A DNA stretch of 39,469 nucleotides from Candidatus Gastranaerophilales bacterium (GCA_944324835.1 CALUXV010000013.1:1-39469), one strand, 5' to 3'; positions 24,549-33,117 are shown, numbered from the stretch's first letter. A program made the numbers and translations. Notes: generated from the letters alone by a model not told the origin.

Positions 24549-25404
24549 TTAAGCTCCTTTCGTTTCTTATTACAATTTTACCGTTACATTCCATTACAGC
24601 ATCTTCAAATATAATATCATCAACAGCATCAACTGTAATTGTTCCGGATTTCGGATTTTTGATTGATATTACATGTCCTTTGATATCTGCTTCAACATCG
24701 GAATACTCAAAAGATAAATCCGTATCTTCCATTGTACAGTTTATTAATTTCAAATTTTTACAATAACACAACGGCTGTGTTCCAATAATATGACAATTAA
24801 TTAGAGTCAGGTTTTCAGAGAACCAGCCTAAGTATTCTCCTTTTACCAGAGAGTTTTCAACCGTGATATTTTTGCTGTGCCAAAAGGCGTCTTTTGTATC
24901 AAGTTCAGAATCTTTTATATGGAGGTTTTCCATATATTGAAACGAATATTTCCCTTTCATTTTAAGATTAACTATATCAACATTATTTGTATCAAGAAGG
25001 AAATACTCGGCCTCAATCGAAGAATCTTTTATATTTACTCCGTTACACTTCCAGCCGAATTCCGGAGATTTTATATTACAGTTTGATACTACAATATTTT
25101 CACACTCTCTTAAACATTTAATCCCTGTTATATCGCAGCTTTCAATAATCCCGTTTACTCCGTACCAAACAGATGCCCGTGTTAGTTCATCCATTTTGGA
25201 GTTAACAATACTGAAATTCTTTGCATGCCAGACAGGATATCTCAAAGAAAACGAGCAGTTTTTAACTGAAAAATTTCTACATTCTTTAAGGACTGATTCA
25301 CCGTCTTTTGGACCTGCAAAAGAACAATCAACAACTTCTGCATCTACAAGGTTGTATAATGCCCTTTCTTCATCAAAAGTTTGTTTGCTAATACATTTCG
25401 TCAT
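24541..25404 (-). CDS. DUF3737 family protein (right-handed parallel beta-helix)
   Basis: A 287-residue protein built of about ten repeats of some 20-25 residues, such as ECRNFSVKNCSF, HAKNFSIVNSKM, ECENIVVSNCNI and HSKNITVENSLV, matching the pectin-lyase-like DUF3737 family as I know it. It starts with the family opening DEERALYNL and the FAGPKDGES segment. There is no signal peptide, so it is cytoplasmic. Its function is unknown. It has a strong Shine-Dalgarno (AGGAG), follows the EamA gene by 11 nt and overlaps dxs by 8 nt, so it belongs to that run. Confidence 0.85.
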   Translation of the reverse strand: MTKCISKQTFDEERALYNLVDAEVVDCSFAGPKDGESVLKECRNFSVKNCSFSLRYPVWHAKNFSIVNSKMDELTRASVWYGVNGIIESCDITGIKCLRECENIVVSNCNIKSPEFGWKCNGVNIKDSSIEAEYFLLDTNNVDIVNLKMKGKYSFQYMENLHIKDSELDTKDAFWHSKNITVENSLVKGEYLGWFSENLTLINCHIIGTQPLCYCKNLKLINCTMEDTDLSFEYSDVEADIKGHVISIKNPKSGTITVDAVDDIIFEDAVMECNGKIVIRNERSLNV

Positions 25405-25415
25405 TTATAAATCTC

Positions 25416-26330
25416 CTATATACTTAAATCATCAGATTGTCTTTTAGAATTAAAAGGCAGCTGCGAAAGAATGATTGCAGCAATCATAAATACACAGCCG
25501 GATACCTCTCTAAGGGACAAGGTTTCGCCTAAAAATATCATTCCGCCAAACACCGCAAAAACGGCTTCACTGCTCAGAATAAGAGTTGCTAAAACCGGAT
25601 GCGTTGCCTTGTGCCCCAGAATTTGCAGAGTATAAGCAACAGCCGTTACAACAATCCCTGCAAAAAGAATAGGTTTCCACCCTGCCGCAATAGCAGCCAA
25701 TACAGGATGCTCATAAAACAACATAATCGGCAGAGCCAGCGTTCCGGCAACAAGAAACTGTAACCCTGAAAGCTTGAATGCACTTGTTCTTTTTGAATAA
25801 TAACTTACAACAATTATATGAAGCGCAAAGAAAAATGCACTTACTAAAAGCAGAATATCATGTATTTCAAACTCCATTGCTCCTTTTGCACATAATAGGT
25901 ATAACCCAATGAATGCAAGAACAATACTGATTTGAACATTCGGCAAAAGTTTTTGTTTCATAAACACTGCAATGACCGGAACAAATAAGACATATAACGA
26001 TGTGATAAATCCGGCTTTTCCTGCAGGTGCAAATATCATACAATACTGGTTAATTGAAAAAGCAATAAATAGCACTAAACCGGCTAAAAAACCGCCTTTC
26101 CACAATGCTTTTGACTGATCTTTGGTCATCTGTATCTTAGAAATTTTATCCTGTAAAAAAATTACAGGCAACAAGCTCAAACTACCGATTAAGCTTCTTA
26201 AGACATTAAAAGTAAACGGCCCGACATAATTCATGCCGGCTTTTTGTGCAACAAAAGAAAGACCTGATATCATCGCAGCCATTAAGAGTGATATATTACA
26301 AAGTATATATAATTTTTTAGAACTTTCCAT
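25416..26330 (-). CDS. EamA/DMT-family transporter
   Basis: A 304-residue inner-membrane protein with about ten membrane helices arranged as two EamA repeats of five. The first repeat has GLSFVAQKAGMNYVGPFTFN and NRLLR-like VLRSLIGSL; the second has TLQILGHKATHPVLATLILS and SSEAVFAVFGGMIFLGE, the family signature. Such carriers export or import small metabolites; the substrate is not predictable. The gene is divergent from merR, and its promoter has a MerR-type operator. DUF3737 and dxs follow closely. Confidence 0.9.
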   Translation of the reverse strand: MESSKKLYILCNISLLMAAMISGLSFVAQKAGMNYVGPFTFNVLRSLIGSLSLLPVIFLQDKISKIQMTKDQSKALWKGGFLAGLVLFIAFSINQYCMIFAPAGKAGFITSLYVLFVPVIAVFMKQKLLPNVQISIVLAFIGLYLLCAKGAMEFEIHDILLLVSAFFFALHIIVVSYYSKRTSAFKLSGLQFLVAGTLALPIMLFYEHPVLAAIAAGWKPILFAGIVVTAVAYTLQILGHKATHPVLATLILSSEAVFAVFGGMIFLGETLSLREVSGCVFMIAAIILSQLPFNSKRQSDDLSI

Positions 26331-26349
26331 ACAATTTTCCTATAATAAT

Positions 26350-26381
26350 ATTTTAATTCTTGAGAGTAGCTATCAGTCAAG
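26350..26381 (-). promoter_or_regulatory. MerR-type promoter/operator of the EamA-DUF3737-dxs run
   Basis: On the minus strand, -35 TTGACT (26380-26375) and -10 TAAAAT (26355-26350) are separated by a long 19-nt spacer, the mark of MerR-activated promoters. The spacer and -35 lie in a 22-bp site (26360-26381) matching a second site before the FMN reductase at 20 of 22 bases. The same site overlaps the merR promoter region on plus, so autoregulation is likely. Confidence 0.65.
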
Positions 26382-26419
26382 TATTTTTTATGATAAAATA
26401 TTTTTAAGGAAAAATTTCT

Positions 26420-26830
26420 ATGTATACAATTAAAGAAGTTGCGAAACTAATGGATGTATCAGAGCACACACTCAGGTTCTGGGCAAAAAGCGGATTATTT
26501 CCGGGGGTAAAAAGAGATGCAAATAATATCCGGCAATTTTCAGAACATGATTTAGGCTGGGTAAAGATTGTAAAATGTCTACGCTCTGTCGGAACCGACA
26601 ACAAATCAATAAAACGCTATATTGATTTGTGCTTAATAGGAGACTCAACTATTCCTGAACGTTTTGGAATAATAAAAGCAACCAGAATAAAAGCTCTGCA
26701 GCAGATGGAAGAATTAAAAAAACAGCTTGAACTATTGGATTATAAAGAAAGTTATTATGAAGAATTAATCAAAAATAACAAGAGTGACAAATATAATCCT
26801 GCGAATGATATTAAAGAGGCTGTAAGCTAG
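26420..26830 (+). CDS. MerR-family transcriptional regulator
   Basis: A 136-residue regulator. The N-terminal winged helix MYTIKEVAKLMDVSEHTLRFWAKSGLFPG and RDANNIRQFSEHDLGWVKIV are the MerR hallmark (about 1-70). A dimerising coiled coil follows (about 90-120). No metal-binding cysteine pair is seen in the C-terminal part, so it is not of the metal-sensing type; the inducer may be a small organic or redox-active compound. It is flanked by two genes with matching operators. Its stop overlaps the stop of the convergent FMN reductase (CTAG). Confidence 0.93.
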   Translation: MYTIKEVAKLMDVSEHTLRFWAKSGLFPGVKRDANNIRQFSEHDLGWVKIVKCLRSVGTDNKSIKRYIDLCLIGDSTIPERFGIIKATRIKALQQMEELKKQLELLDYKESYYEELIKNNKSDKYNPANDIKEAVS

Positions 26831-27366
26831 ACACTAAGCCCCATATGATATGCTTCATCCAATAATTGAGTACGGGTAATATCATCTTTTGCCCAAACTC
26901 CGCAGCCATATATACAGCCTTTTTCTACCGCACCTTCAAGACAAGAGGTAAACCCGCGAAAATCATTAAAAGTATTTTCCAGTGCTTCGCGGTTAGGGTC
27001 CGCTGCGGTTGCAATAAAATAAAACTCTTTATTCGTAAGCTTTGTATACCTTGAACAGCATCTGTCAATAAATGTTTTCATCTGTCCGCTTATTGCATAA
27101 AAATAAACCGGAGTTGCCATAACTATAACATTTGCTGTAAGCATTTTTTGAAGAATTTCTTCCATATCATCTTTCTGAGAACAGGCTGTATAATCATTTG
27201 TAGTACAAAGCCCGCATCCGACACAAGAATTTATATTTTTATCCCTCAAGAAAACCTTTTCAACCTCATGACCGGCTTCACGAGCACCAAACATAAACTT
27301 ATTACAAAGAGTATCAGAATTGCCGCCTTTTCTCGGACTGGCAGATATTATCAAAACCTTTTTCAT
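26827..27366 (-). CDS. NADPH-dependent FMN reductase/flavodoxin-family protein with a cysteine motif
   Basis: A flavodoxin-fold protein that binds FMN (SASPRKGGNSDTL phosphate loop; VMATPVYFYAISGQMKTFIDR). The ATG at 27366 is chosen because it has AGGAG about 10 nt upstream and because the promoter lies inside a longer in-frame extension. A CVGCGLC...C cluster (Cys48, 51, 54, 62) is typical of the iron-sulphur-flavoprotein-like subgroup. The protein is cytoplasmic and probably reduces quinones, nitro-compounds or other electrophiles. It is likely activated by the neighbouring MerR regulator. Confidence 0.88.
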   Translation of the reverse strand: MKKVLIISASPRKGGNSDTLCNKFMFGAREAGHEVEKVFLRDKNINSCVGCGLCTTNDYTACSQKDDMEEILQKMLTANVIVMATPVYFYAISGQMKTFIDRCCSRYTKLTNKEFYFIATAADPNREALENTFNDFRGFTSCLEGAVEKGCIYGCGVWAKDDITRTQLLDEAYHMGLSV

Positions 27367-27390
27367 AAAGCCCATTCTCCTTTTTTTACT

Positions 27391-27421
27391 ATTATATGAT
27401 TGATAGTCGCTATCAGTCAAG
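27391..27421 (-). promoter_or_regulatory. MerR-type promoter/operator of the FMN reductase gene
   Basis: On the minus strand, -35 TTGACT (27420-27415) and a perfect -10 TATAAT (27396-27391) are 18 nt apart. The dyad GATAG-n3-CTATC lies between them. The 22-bp block 27400-27421 differs from the one at 26360-26381 at only two positions. Confidence 0.65.
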
Positions 27422-27472
27422 CTTGTTACTTAAATAATGCAAGAAGAATAATAATTTAACAATATATTTGAT

Positions 27473-28855
27473 TTAAGCTATATATTTTTGAATAGCAGCT
27501 TTATCAAAAACTTCAATACTATCCGAAGAATGAATAAAAATCATTGCAGTAATTAAAGATTTAAAAGATTGAAAATCTTCAAAACTCATCTTTTCTCTCA
27601 AATCTGTCATATTATTGGCCATAAACTCAGTAATAACCGTTTTATCGTTATAAACAAGTTCTGAAAAATACTCAAATGCCTGTTTTGTTTTAACCCCTTC
27701 CAAATAAATTATATCCGGAGATTGAAACTCAATAAACCTGAGAGCTTTGTCAAGATTAAATCCTACATTTTCATTCAATTCACACTGGTGAACTTTAGGC
27801 AAATTATATTTTGATAGTGACTCTATTGTCATTATATTTTTATTTGACTTTGCTGCCTCAAGCAAAAGAGAATAAATAATATGAGTTTTACCACTCAATT
27901 GAGAACCGCAAACAAGAATAATTCCAGGTCGTTCTAATGATTCTTGTAGCAATTTTCTTTGTCGTTCATCTTTTATAATCAAAGATAATTCTTTAGGCGG
28001 TTTATAAATTTTTAGGGCAATTCTTTCTCCTATAATTGTAGGAAATGCCGAAACACTTGCAACAAGTGTTGTTTCATCGACCTTAAAACATAGTTTGCCA
28101 AGCTGAGGAACCTCACAAACAGACGGATCAAGATTTGACAATAGCTTTAATTTGGAAACAAATGATGTTACCAGAATATGAGGTATTGTACCTTTCGAAA
28201 ATGATTCATTTTGCTTCTTAAATACAACGTTTAATCCTTCATCAGCCTGTTCAAAATAAAGTTCATGAACATCTTCAAATAATGCCTGTTTCAAAATTGC
28301 TCTTATTATCTTTTGTATATGTTCTTCCGATAAATCATCTTTATGAAGTTCATCACGCCAGTCAAAGAAAGCATCGTATTCTTTAGAAAATATCTTATCT
28401 ACCGTATCCGAAGTTTTATAATATTCATCAATTTTAGTCAAAATACTTGACTCTGACGATAATACAGGTTCAATTGAACACTCTGCCGATTCCATTATTT
28501 TATCCACTACAAACAAGTCCAGAGGATCTGTCATTGCGACCGTCAACACATCTTCAATCTTGAATAATGGAATAATTTTATATTTGGAAGCATCTGCAAA
28601 ACTTATATATTTAAGACAATTTACATCCAAAGAATAATCATCAAGATTCACATAAGGAATATGAAGTTTTTGTTCCAAAAATTTCAACAAAGTTTCTTCA
28701 GATAAAACTCCGGAATTTATTAATGCCTGCCCTATATTAATATTTTCCGCATTTGCAATACTTTCTGCCTGCTCCAAAACCTCATAAGGAACAAGTCCGT
28801 CTCTGACAAGTTCATACTTCCATTTTTCCAGCGTTTTATTTGTAACAACTTCCAT
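27473..28855 (-). CDS. Degenerate GspE/PilB-like protein with MshEN domain
   Basis: Residues about 10-145 form a GspE N-terminal (MshEN) region, with INIGQALINSGVLSEETLLKFL and ALINSGV-type helices; MshEN domains can bind c-di-GMP. Residues about 180-455 match the type II/IV secretion ATPase core: VSAFPTIIGERIALKIY and Walker A GSQLSGKT (317-324). But the Walker B and Asp/His boxes are eroded (PDIIYLEGV in place of a DPDIIMVGE-type motif; no STLHTN), and there is no zinc-binding CxxC. It is probably a non-hydrolysing or sensory relative. It follows the response regulator by 6 nt in the kinase run. Confidence 0.8.
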   Translation of the reverse strand: MEVVTNKTLEKWKYELVRDGLVPYEVLEQAESIANAENINIGQALINSGVLSEETLLKFLEQKLHIPYVNLDDYSLDVNCLKYISFADASKYKIIPLFKIEDVLTVAMTDPLDLFVVDKIMESAECSIEPVLSSESSILTKIDEYYKTSDTVDKIFSKEYDAFFDWRDELHKDDLSEEHIQKIIRAILKQALFEDVHELYFEQADEGLNVVFKKQNESFSKGTIPHILVTSFVSKLKLLSNLDPSVCEVPQLGKLCFKVDETTLVASVSAFPTIIGERIALKIYKPPKELSLIIKDERQRKLLQESLERPGIILVCGSQLSGKTHIIYSLLLEAAKSNKNIMTIESLSKYNLPKVHQCELNENVGFNLDKALRFIEFQSPDIIYLEGVKTKQAFEYFSELVYNDKTVITEFMANNMTDLREKMSFEDFQSFKSLITAMIFIHSSDSIEVFDKAAIQKYIA

Positions 28856-28861
28856 TAAAAT

Positions 28862-29224
28862 CTATCCCAAATAATTTTTTACTCTTTGAACAACATAATC
28901 TAAATCAAAAGGTTTGGTAATATATTCATCAACTCCTGTTTCTTCACCGATTAATTTATCCTCGTCTTGAGAACGGGCAGTAACCATTATTATAGGAATA
29001 TCTTTATATTTTTTATCATATTTCAACAATCGACTGATTTTATAACCGTTAATTTTCGGCATCATAACGTCTAATATAATTAAATCCGGAGTCAATTCCT
29101 TAGCCATACGAAGTCCGTCTTCTCCGTTATAAGCACAATAACAAGTATATCCGCTTACTTCCAGTACAAATTTAAGACTTTCAACAATATCTTGCTCATC
29201 ATCTACTATAAGAATTTTTTTCAT
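28862..29224 (-). CDS. CheY-like single-domain response regulator
   Basis: A stand-alone receiver of about 120 residues. The acidic pocket VDDE is at 8-10, the phospho-acceptor Asp52 in LIILDVMMP, the switch Thr82, and Lys104 in ITKPF, so it should be phosphorylatable. I choose the ATG at 29224, which has GGAG 7 nt upstream; an in-frame start 15 nt earlier is weaker. It overlaps the end of the histidine kinase gene by 26 nt and lacks any output domain, so it probably acts through protein contact, perhaps with the GspE-like protein encoded next. Confidence 0.94.
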   Translation of the reverse strand: MKKILIVDDEQDIVESLKFVLEVSGYTCYCAYNGEDGLRMAKELTPDLIILDVMMPKINGYKISRLLKYDKKYKDIPIIMVTARSQDEDKLIGEETGVDEYITKPFDLDYVVQRVKNYLG

Positions 29225-31214
29225 CAGATACTCCTTCAAGTTCGTATGAGTACATTATATCACAATTTTTGTACTTATCTGTCTTTGACGACATAACATC
29301 ATTAATCCGCTTATGCAAAAACTCTGCAAAACTCTTGTTTCCATCTATTATTGCAAGTGTTAAAATACTATTCTCATTTTCGGATTCAAGTAAAGAATTG
29401 CTAAGATATGTTTCTTTAAAAATATCTTCTTCATTTATTAAACTATCCATAACATTTTTAGCAGTCTTCATCTTAATAGAAAGAAGTGTAGAATTTTTCT
29501 CTCTTGCTTTTTGAACCAGCTGTTTTTTATTTAATAAGAAATTATTTCTGTCACTGGCGACAGGGATTGCAAAATAAAAATTTGACCCTTTATTAATCAC
29601 ACTGTCGCACCAGATTGCGCCGTTATGAGATTCAACCAGCTGTTTTGCAATAGCCAAACCAAGTCCCGAGCCTCCAACTTCTCTGGAAAGAGAGTTTTCT
29701 ATCTGCTGGAACTTATCAAATACTTGTTTTAGATTATCTTTTTCTATTCCAATACCTTGATCTGATACGCAGACCTGAATATAATCCCCGTTCAATTTTT
29801 CAATATCAGGTTTAAAACATTCTTCAACAATAATATCTTTAGCATTAATAATCTTTGACGAAATAGTAATTTTACCTTTCTCCGGAGTAAATTTGATAGC
29901 ATTTGAAACAAGGTTAGTCAACACCTGCTCTAATCTGTTTGTATCTGCATAAATATTATCAGAACCATTTATATCAGAAAGGTAATCTATTTGAATATTT
30001 TTATCTTTTGCAACATTTTGGAGATTGTTTTTTACATATTCAATAACAGGTTCAAGTTTTGTAACAGTGTATTTAAAATCAAGTTTTCCTGCTTCAATTT
30101 TTGATATATCCAATAAATCATTAATAATTCCGGACAACCTTACAACGTTCCGACTTGCCATATCAATAAATTTTGAAGTATTTTCGGACAATTCTCCGGT
30201 CTTTCCGCTTGATATAATATCAAGCGCATTTTTTATAGTTGTCAAAGGAGTCCTCAATTCGTGGGAAACAATTGAAATAAATTCTGATTTCAATCGTTCA
30301 AGTTTTGCCAGTTTTTTATTTGTTTCAGTTATTTCCTGATACAAAATTGCGCTCTTTAATGGTAAAGATACCTGCTGAACAATTGTTTGAAAACATGTTG
30401 AATCTTCTAGAGTAAAATCTGTTTCTCTAAAGATTTCTGTAAAGCCATGACATTCATCATTTACATCAATAAAAGATAACAAGTTATCAAAATTCAATAC
30501 TTCAAAGTCATAATCGGTTATTGCATATTTAACTTTTTTTTCTATTTTTATATCATCAATATTTATTTCAAAATTATTTGCAAAATTACGTGATTTATAA
30601 TTCATAACCGCACGTAATTTCAATGATTCAACCAGCCTTTCAGAGGGGTTATATGTAGAATCAATTAACAAAATAGGCTCATCAGGAGTTTTAAAAGTCA
30701 AAGTACACAAAAGATTATAGTTTAGAGACTTTTCAATTCCATCATTCATAATTGATATCAACTGCTCTTTATCAAGGCTTCCGGACAACTGGGACGTGGT
30801 CGAATAAAGAACATTTAATTGATAAAGACTGCTTGCAAGCTCCTTATTTGATTTTGCTAATTTTACCAGTGATTTTTTTGTTTTAAGACAGGAATTAACT
30901 GATGCACTGACAACCGCTTGAGAAAACGGATAAGATATAAACATATTGGCATGATTTAGTATATCTTTTGAAACTTCTTTATTATTTAAAATAAGTATAC
31001 TTATTACATTAAACTCTTTAATCTGGCGATATAAACTCTTAAAATCTATTGATTCTATATCACAATCAAACATTACAATATCAGGATTTTCAACCTTTAA
31101 TATATCAATAATTAAAACTTCATCAGAACAGGTTATCAATTCATGTCCCGATAGAATTGATTTAATATCTTTTTCGTATTGTCTATTTTCTGAAATCAGT
31201 AATACCTTAGCCAT
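29199..31214 (-). CDS. Soluble histidine kinase with pseudo-receiver and GAF-like sensor
   Basis: The 671-residue kinase has no membrane helix. Residues 1-110 resemble a receiver, but the acidic pair (LLISEN) and the conserved lysine (SYPF) are missing, so it is a pseudo-receiver. A coiled coil leads into a GAF-like part (about 135-295). HisKA has the phospho-acceptor His318 in SIVSHELRTPL, and the ATPase domain has N, G1 (VSDQGIGIEKDN) and G2 (GGSGLGLAIAKQL) boxes. A tail of about 110 residues (555-671) is unassigned; it vaguely suggests a degenerate GGDEF. It is first of a three-gene unit with the receiver and GspE-like genes. Confidence 0.9.
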   Translation of the reverse strand: MAKVLLISENRQYEKDIKSILSGHELITCSDEVLIIDILKVENPDIVMFDCDIESIDFKSLYRQIKEFNVISILILNNKEVSKDILNHANMFISYPFSQAVVSASVNSCLKTKKSLVKLAKSNKELASSLYQLNVLYSTTSQLSGSLDKEQLISIMNDGIEKSLNYNLLCTLTFKTPDEPILLIDSTYNPSERLVESLKLRAVMNYKSRNFANNFEINIDDIKIEKKVKYAITDYDFEVLNFDNLLSFIDVNDECHGFTEIFRETDFTLEDSTCFQTIVQQVSLPLKSAILYQEITETNKKLAKLERLKSEFISIVSHELRTPLTTIKNALDIISSGKTGELSENTSKFIDMASRNVVRLSGIINDLLDISKIEAGKLDFKYTVTKLEPVIEYVKNNLQNVAKDKNIQIDYLSDINGSDNIYADTNRLEQVLTNLVSNAIKFTPEKGKITISSKIINAKDIIVEECFKPDIEKLNGDYIQVCVSDQGIGIEKDNLKQVFDKFQQIENSLSREVGGSGLGLAIAKQLVESHNGAIWCDSVINKGSNFYFAIPVASDRNNFLLNKKQLVQKAREKNSTLLSIKMKTAKNVMDSLINEEDIFKETYLSNSLLESENENSILTLAIIDGNKSFAEFLHKRINDVMSSKTDKYKNCDIMYSYELEGVSDEKNSYSR

Positions 31215-31360
31215 AATTATATCGTAGCAACAAAAAACAATTGGGCAAATAATTTACAATTCAACAAAAAATTAGTGAATCGGGTAATATTCAAATAAAT
31301 ATCTTTCTTGTTAAATAATTGTATTAAATCTTTTTCATACTTCCAGCTATTCTTAATTCC

Positions 31361-31386
31361 AAGAGACGTTTACGTCTCTTTTTTTT
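31361..31386 (+). terminator. Rho-independent terminator on the plus strand
   Basis: An 8-bp stem AAGAGACG/CGTCTCTT with a 4-nt loop is followed by a run of eight T on plus. No plus-strand gene precedes it: the neighbours at 29199-31214 and 31388-31612 are both on minus. On minus the T-run is absent. It may end a small plus-strand RNA, or serve weakly the minus-strand XRE gene. Confidence 0.6.
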
Positions 31387-31387
31387 A

Positions 31388-31612
31388 TTAAAATGTAAAA
31401 TCAAATAATGTTTTCAATTCAACATTAAGAGCATTTGCTAATATTATCATCGTTTTTATCGTAACATTAGCTTCACCACGTTCAATTTGGCCAATATAAT
31501 TAAAATTCATATCAACTAATTCCGCAAGTTTAATTTGGGAAAGTTTTTTACTTTTTCTTATATAGGCTAGCTTTGCTCCAAATTTTTTTTGAATATTATC
31601 ATTAACTCCCAT
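31388..31612 (-). CDS. XRE-family (Cro/CI-like) DNA-binding protein
   Basis: A 74-residue protein that is almost entirely a helix-turn-helix: FGAKLAYIRKSKKLSQIKLAELVDMNFNYIGQIERGEANV. No other domain is present, so it is a single-domain regulator of the kind found beside signalling or toxin genes. A TTGGAA-n18-TATAAT promoter lies 12 nt before its ATG, leaving almost no leader. The palindrome ACTAATTAGT directly upstream may be an autoregulatory operator. It is divergent from the PAS kinase gene. Confidence 0.9.
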   Translation of the reverse strand: MGVNDNIQKKFGAKLAYIRKSKKLSQIKLAELVDMNFNYIGQIERGEANVTIKTMIILANALNVELKTLFDFTF

Positions 31613-31653
31613 ACTAATTAGTATTATAAATTTGGTATTAGTTTATTTCCAAC
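31613..31653 (-). promoter_or_regulatory. XRE gene promoter with ACTAATTAGT palindrome
   Basis: On the minus strand, -35 TTGGAA (31653-31648), an 18-nt spacer and -10 TATAAT (31629-31624). The perfect 10-bp palindrome ACTAATTAGT (31613-31622) lies between the -10 and the ATG and could be bound by the XRE protein itself. A further ACTAAT occurs in the spacer. Confidence 0.5.
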
Positions 31654-31800
31654 TATTATCAAGCCACATTTAATTGTTAATAACTATTAATTTTTGTAAA
31701 GTTTAAAAAAACGAATAATATAAGAAAAATAAGATTTTATTTAACAATAACAACGTTAATCTTTTATTAATATAAATTTCAGATAAATTAAATTACACTA

Positions 31801-31844
31801 TTGGCTAATATTCAATTGGCTAAGATTTATTGTATATATATAGT
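31801..31844 (+). promoter_or_regulatory. PAS kinase promoter with TTGGCTAA direct repeats
   Basis: The 8-mer TTGGCTAA occurs at 31801-31808 and 31816-31823, 15 nt apart. The second copy contains the -35 TTGGCT, followed by a 17-nt spacer and -10 TATAGT (31839-31844). The repeats suggest a regulator bound at the -35. The start codon is 38 nt further on. Confidence 0.45.
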
Positions 31845-31881
31845 AAAAATAAATTTTATTTAAACAGCTAAGGGGATAATT

Positions 31882-33117
31882 TTGTATTTCAAAGTAATAT
31901 CTATTTGTGGGATTATTTCAATTTTATCTATTTTAATATTATTAACTACTTCACTCGTTCACTCGTCAAATCTTATATCGCAAATAAATGCAGTGCGTTT
32001 TACAATTTTAATAGTAATTTGTTTATTTGTAATAATATTCTGGTATATTTTCAAAACAGAAAAATTAAAAGAAAAAATTCTTTTACAACATTCACAGATA
32101 AAAACAATGATTGATGATACTCCTTTTATGATATTTTTAAAAGATATAAATGGAAAAATTTTACAAGCTAATAAATATTTTTTAGAAGTAACCGGAAATA
32201 ATAATATTATCGGGAAAAATATTTATACACTATGCAACCCCAATAAAGTTGATATAATACAAAAAGAAGATGAAGCAGTTATAAGAACTAAACAACCTTA
32301 TATAACAGAACGTCAAACTTGCCTAAATGGTGTTACCGGCTGGTATCGAATTATGAAATACCCGGTTTATGATAAAAAAGGAAATGTCATAAAAATGGTC
32401 ATATTACATAAAAATATTGACGCAGAAAAAGATATGGAAGATAGAAAAAATACATTTGTTGCAACATTAACTCATGATTTAAAAACACCAACTCTTGCAC
32501 AAATTAAAGCACTTGATATAATTCTCGATAAAAATTTTGGTGATTTAGCAGTTAATCAACGTGAATTATTATCACAGGTAAAAACATCATGTAAATATAT
32601 GTCAGAATTAATTTTTACAATACTCGATACTTATAAATACGATAACGGTGAAATAAAAATTTATACGCAGGAAATTTGTTTAAATGATATTGTTAACAAT
32701 GCCATAGAACATTTATCTGATTTTATAAAAGAAAAGAATCAAACAATTATTGTAAATAATAATTCTAAATCAAATATTATAGCAGATAAATCACAAATAA
32801 AACGTGTAGTAATCAATCTTATTTCTAATTCTATAACATACGGATATCCCGATTCTGAAATCCAAATTAATTTATCGGATGATGAAAAGAATATTTATTT
32901 TGAAATTAAAAATCACAGCAAATACATTCCGGAAGAACGTCTTGTCGATATATTTGAAAAATATAAAAAATCAGATAATACAAGATTTCACAAAACAAGC
33001 ACAGGTTTAGGACTATATTTATCAAAACAAATTATTGATGCGCATAATGGAAATATATACGCACAAAGTGACATTAATGAAACATGTACTTTCGGTTTTT
33101 CTCTTCCTATTATTTAG
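31882..33117 (+). CDS. Membrane-bound PAS histidine kinase
   Basis: A 411-residue sensor kinase beginning at TTG, with AAGGGG 7 nt upstream and no closer ATG. Two membrane helices (about 5-25 and 40-57) flank a very short extracytoplasmic loop. A PAS domain follows (about 70-180: MIDDTPFMIFLKDINGKILQ). HisKA has His198 in TLTHDLKTPT, and the ATPase domain ends STGLGLYLSKQIIDAHNG. A partner response regulator is not adjacent on this strand. The stop region overlaps the convergent glycosylase gene by 8 nt. What it senses is unknown. Confidence 0.9.
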   Translation: MYFKVISICGIISILSILILLTTSLVHSSNLISQINAVRFTILIVICLFVIIFWYIFKTEKLKEKILLQHSQIKTMIDDTPFMIFLKDINGKILQANKYFLEVTGNNNIIGKNIYTLCNPNKVDIIQKEDEAVIRTKQPYITERQTCLNGVTGWYRIMKYPVYDKKGNVIKMVILHKNIDAEKDMEDRKNTFVATLTHDLKTPTLAQIKALDIILDKNFGDLAVNQRELLSQVKTSCKYMSELIFTILDTYKYDNGEIKIYTQEICLNDIVNNAIEHLSDFIKEKNQTIIVNNNSKSNIIADKSQIKRVVINLISNSITYGYPDSEIQINLSDDEKNIYFEIKNHSKYIPEERLVDIFEKYKKSDNTRFHKTSTGLGLYLSKQIIDAHNGNIYAQSDINETCTFGFSLPII

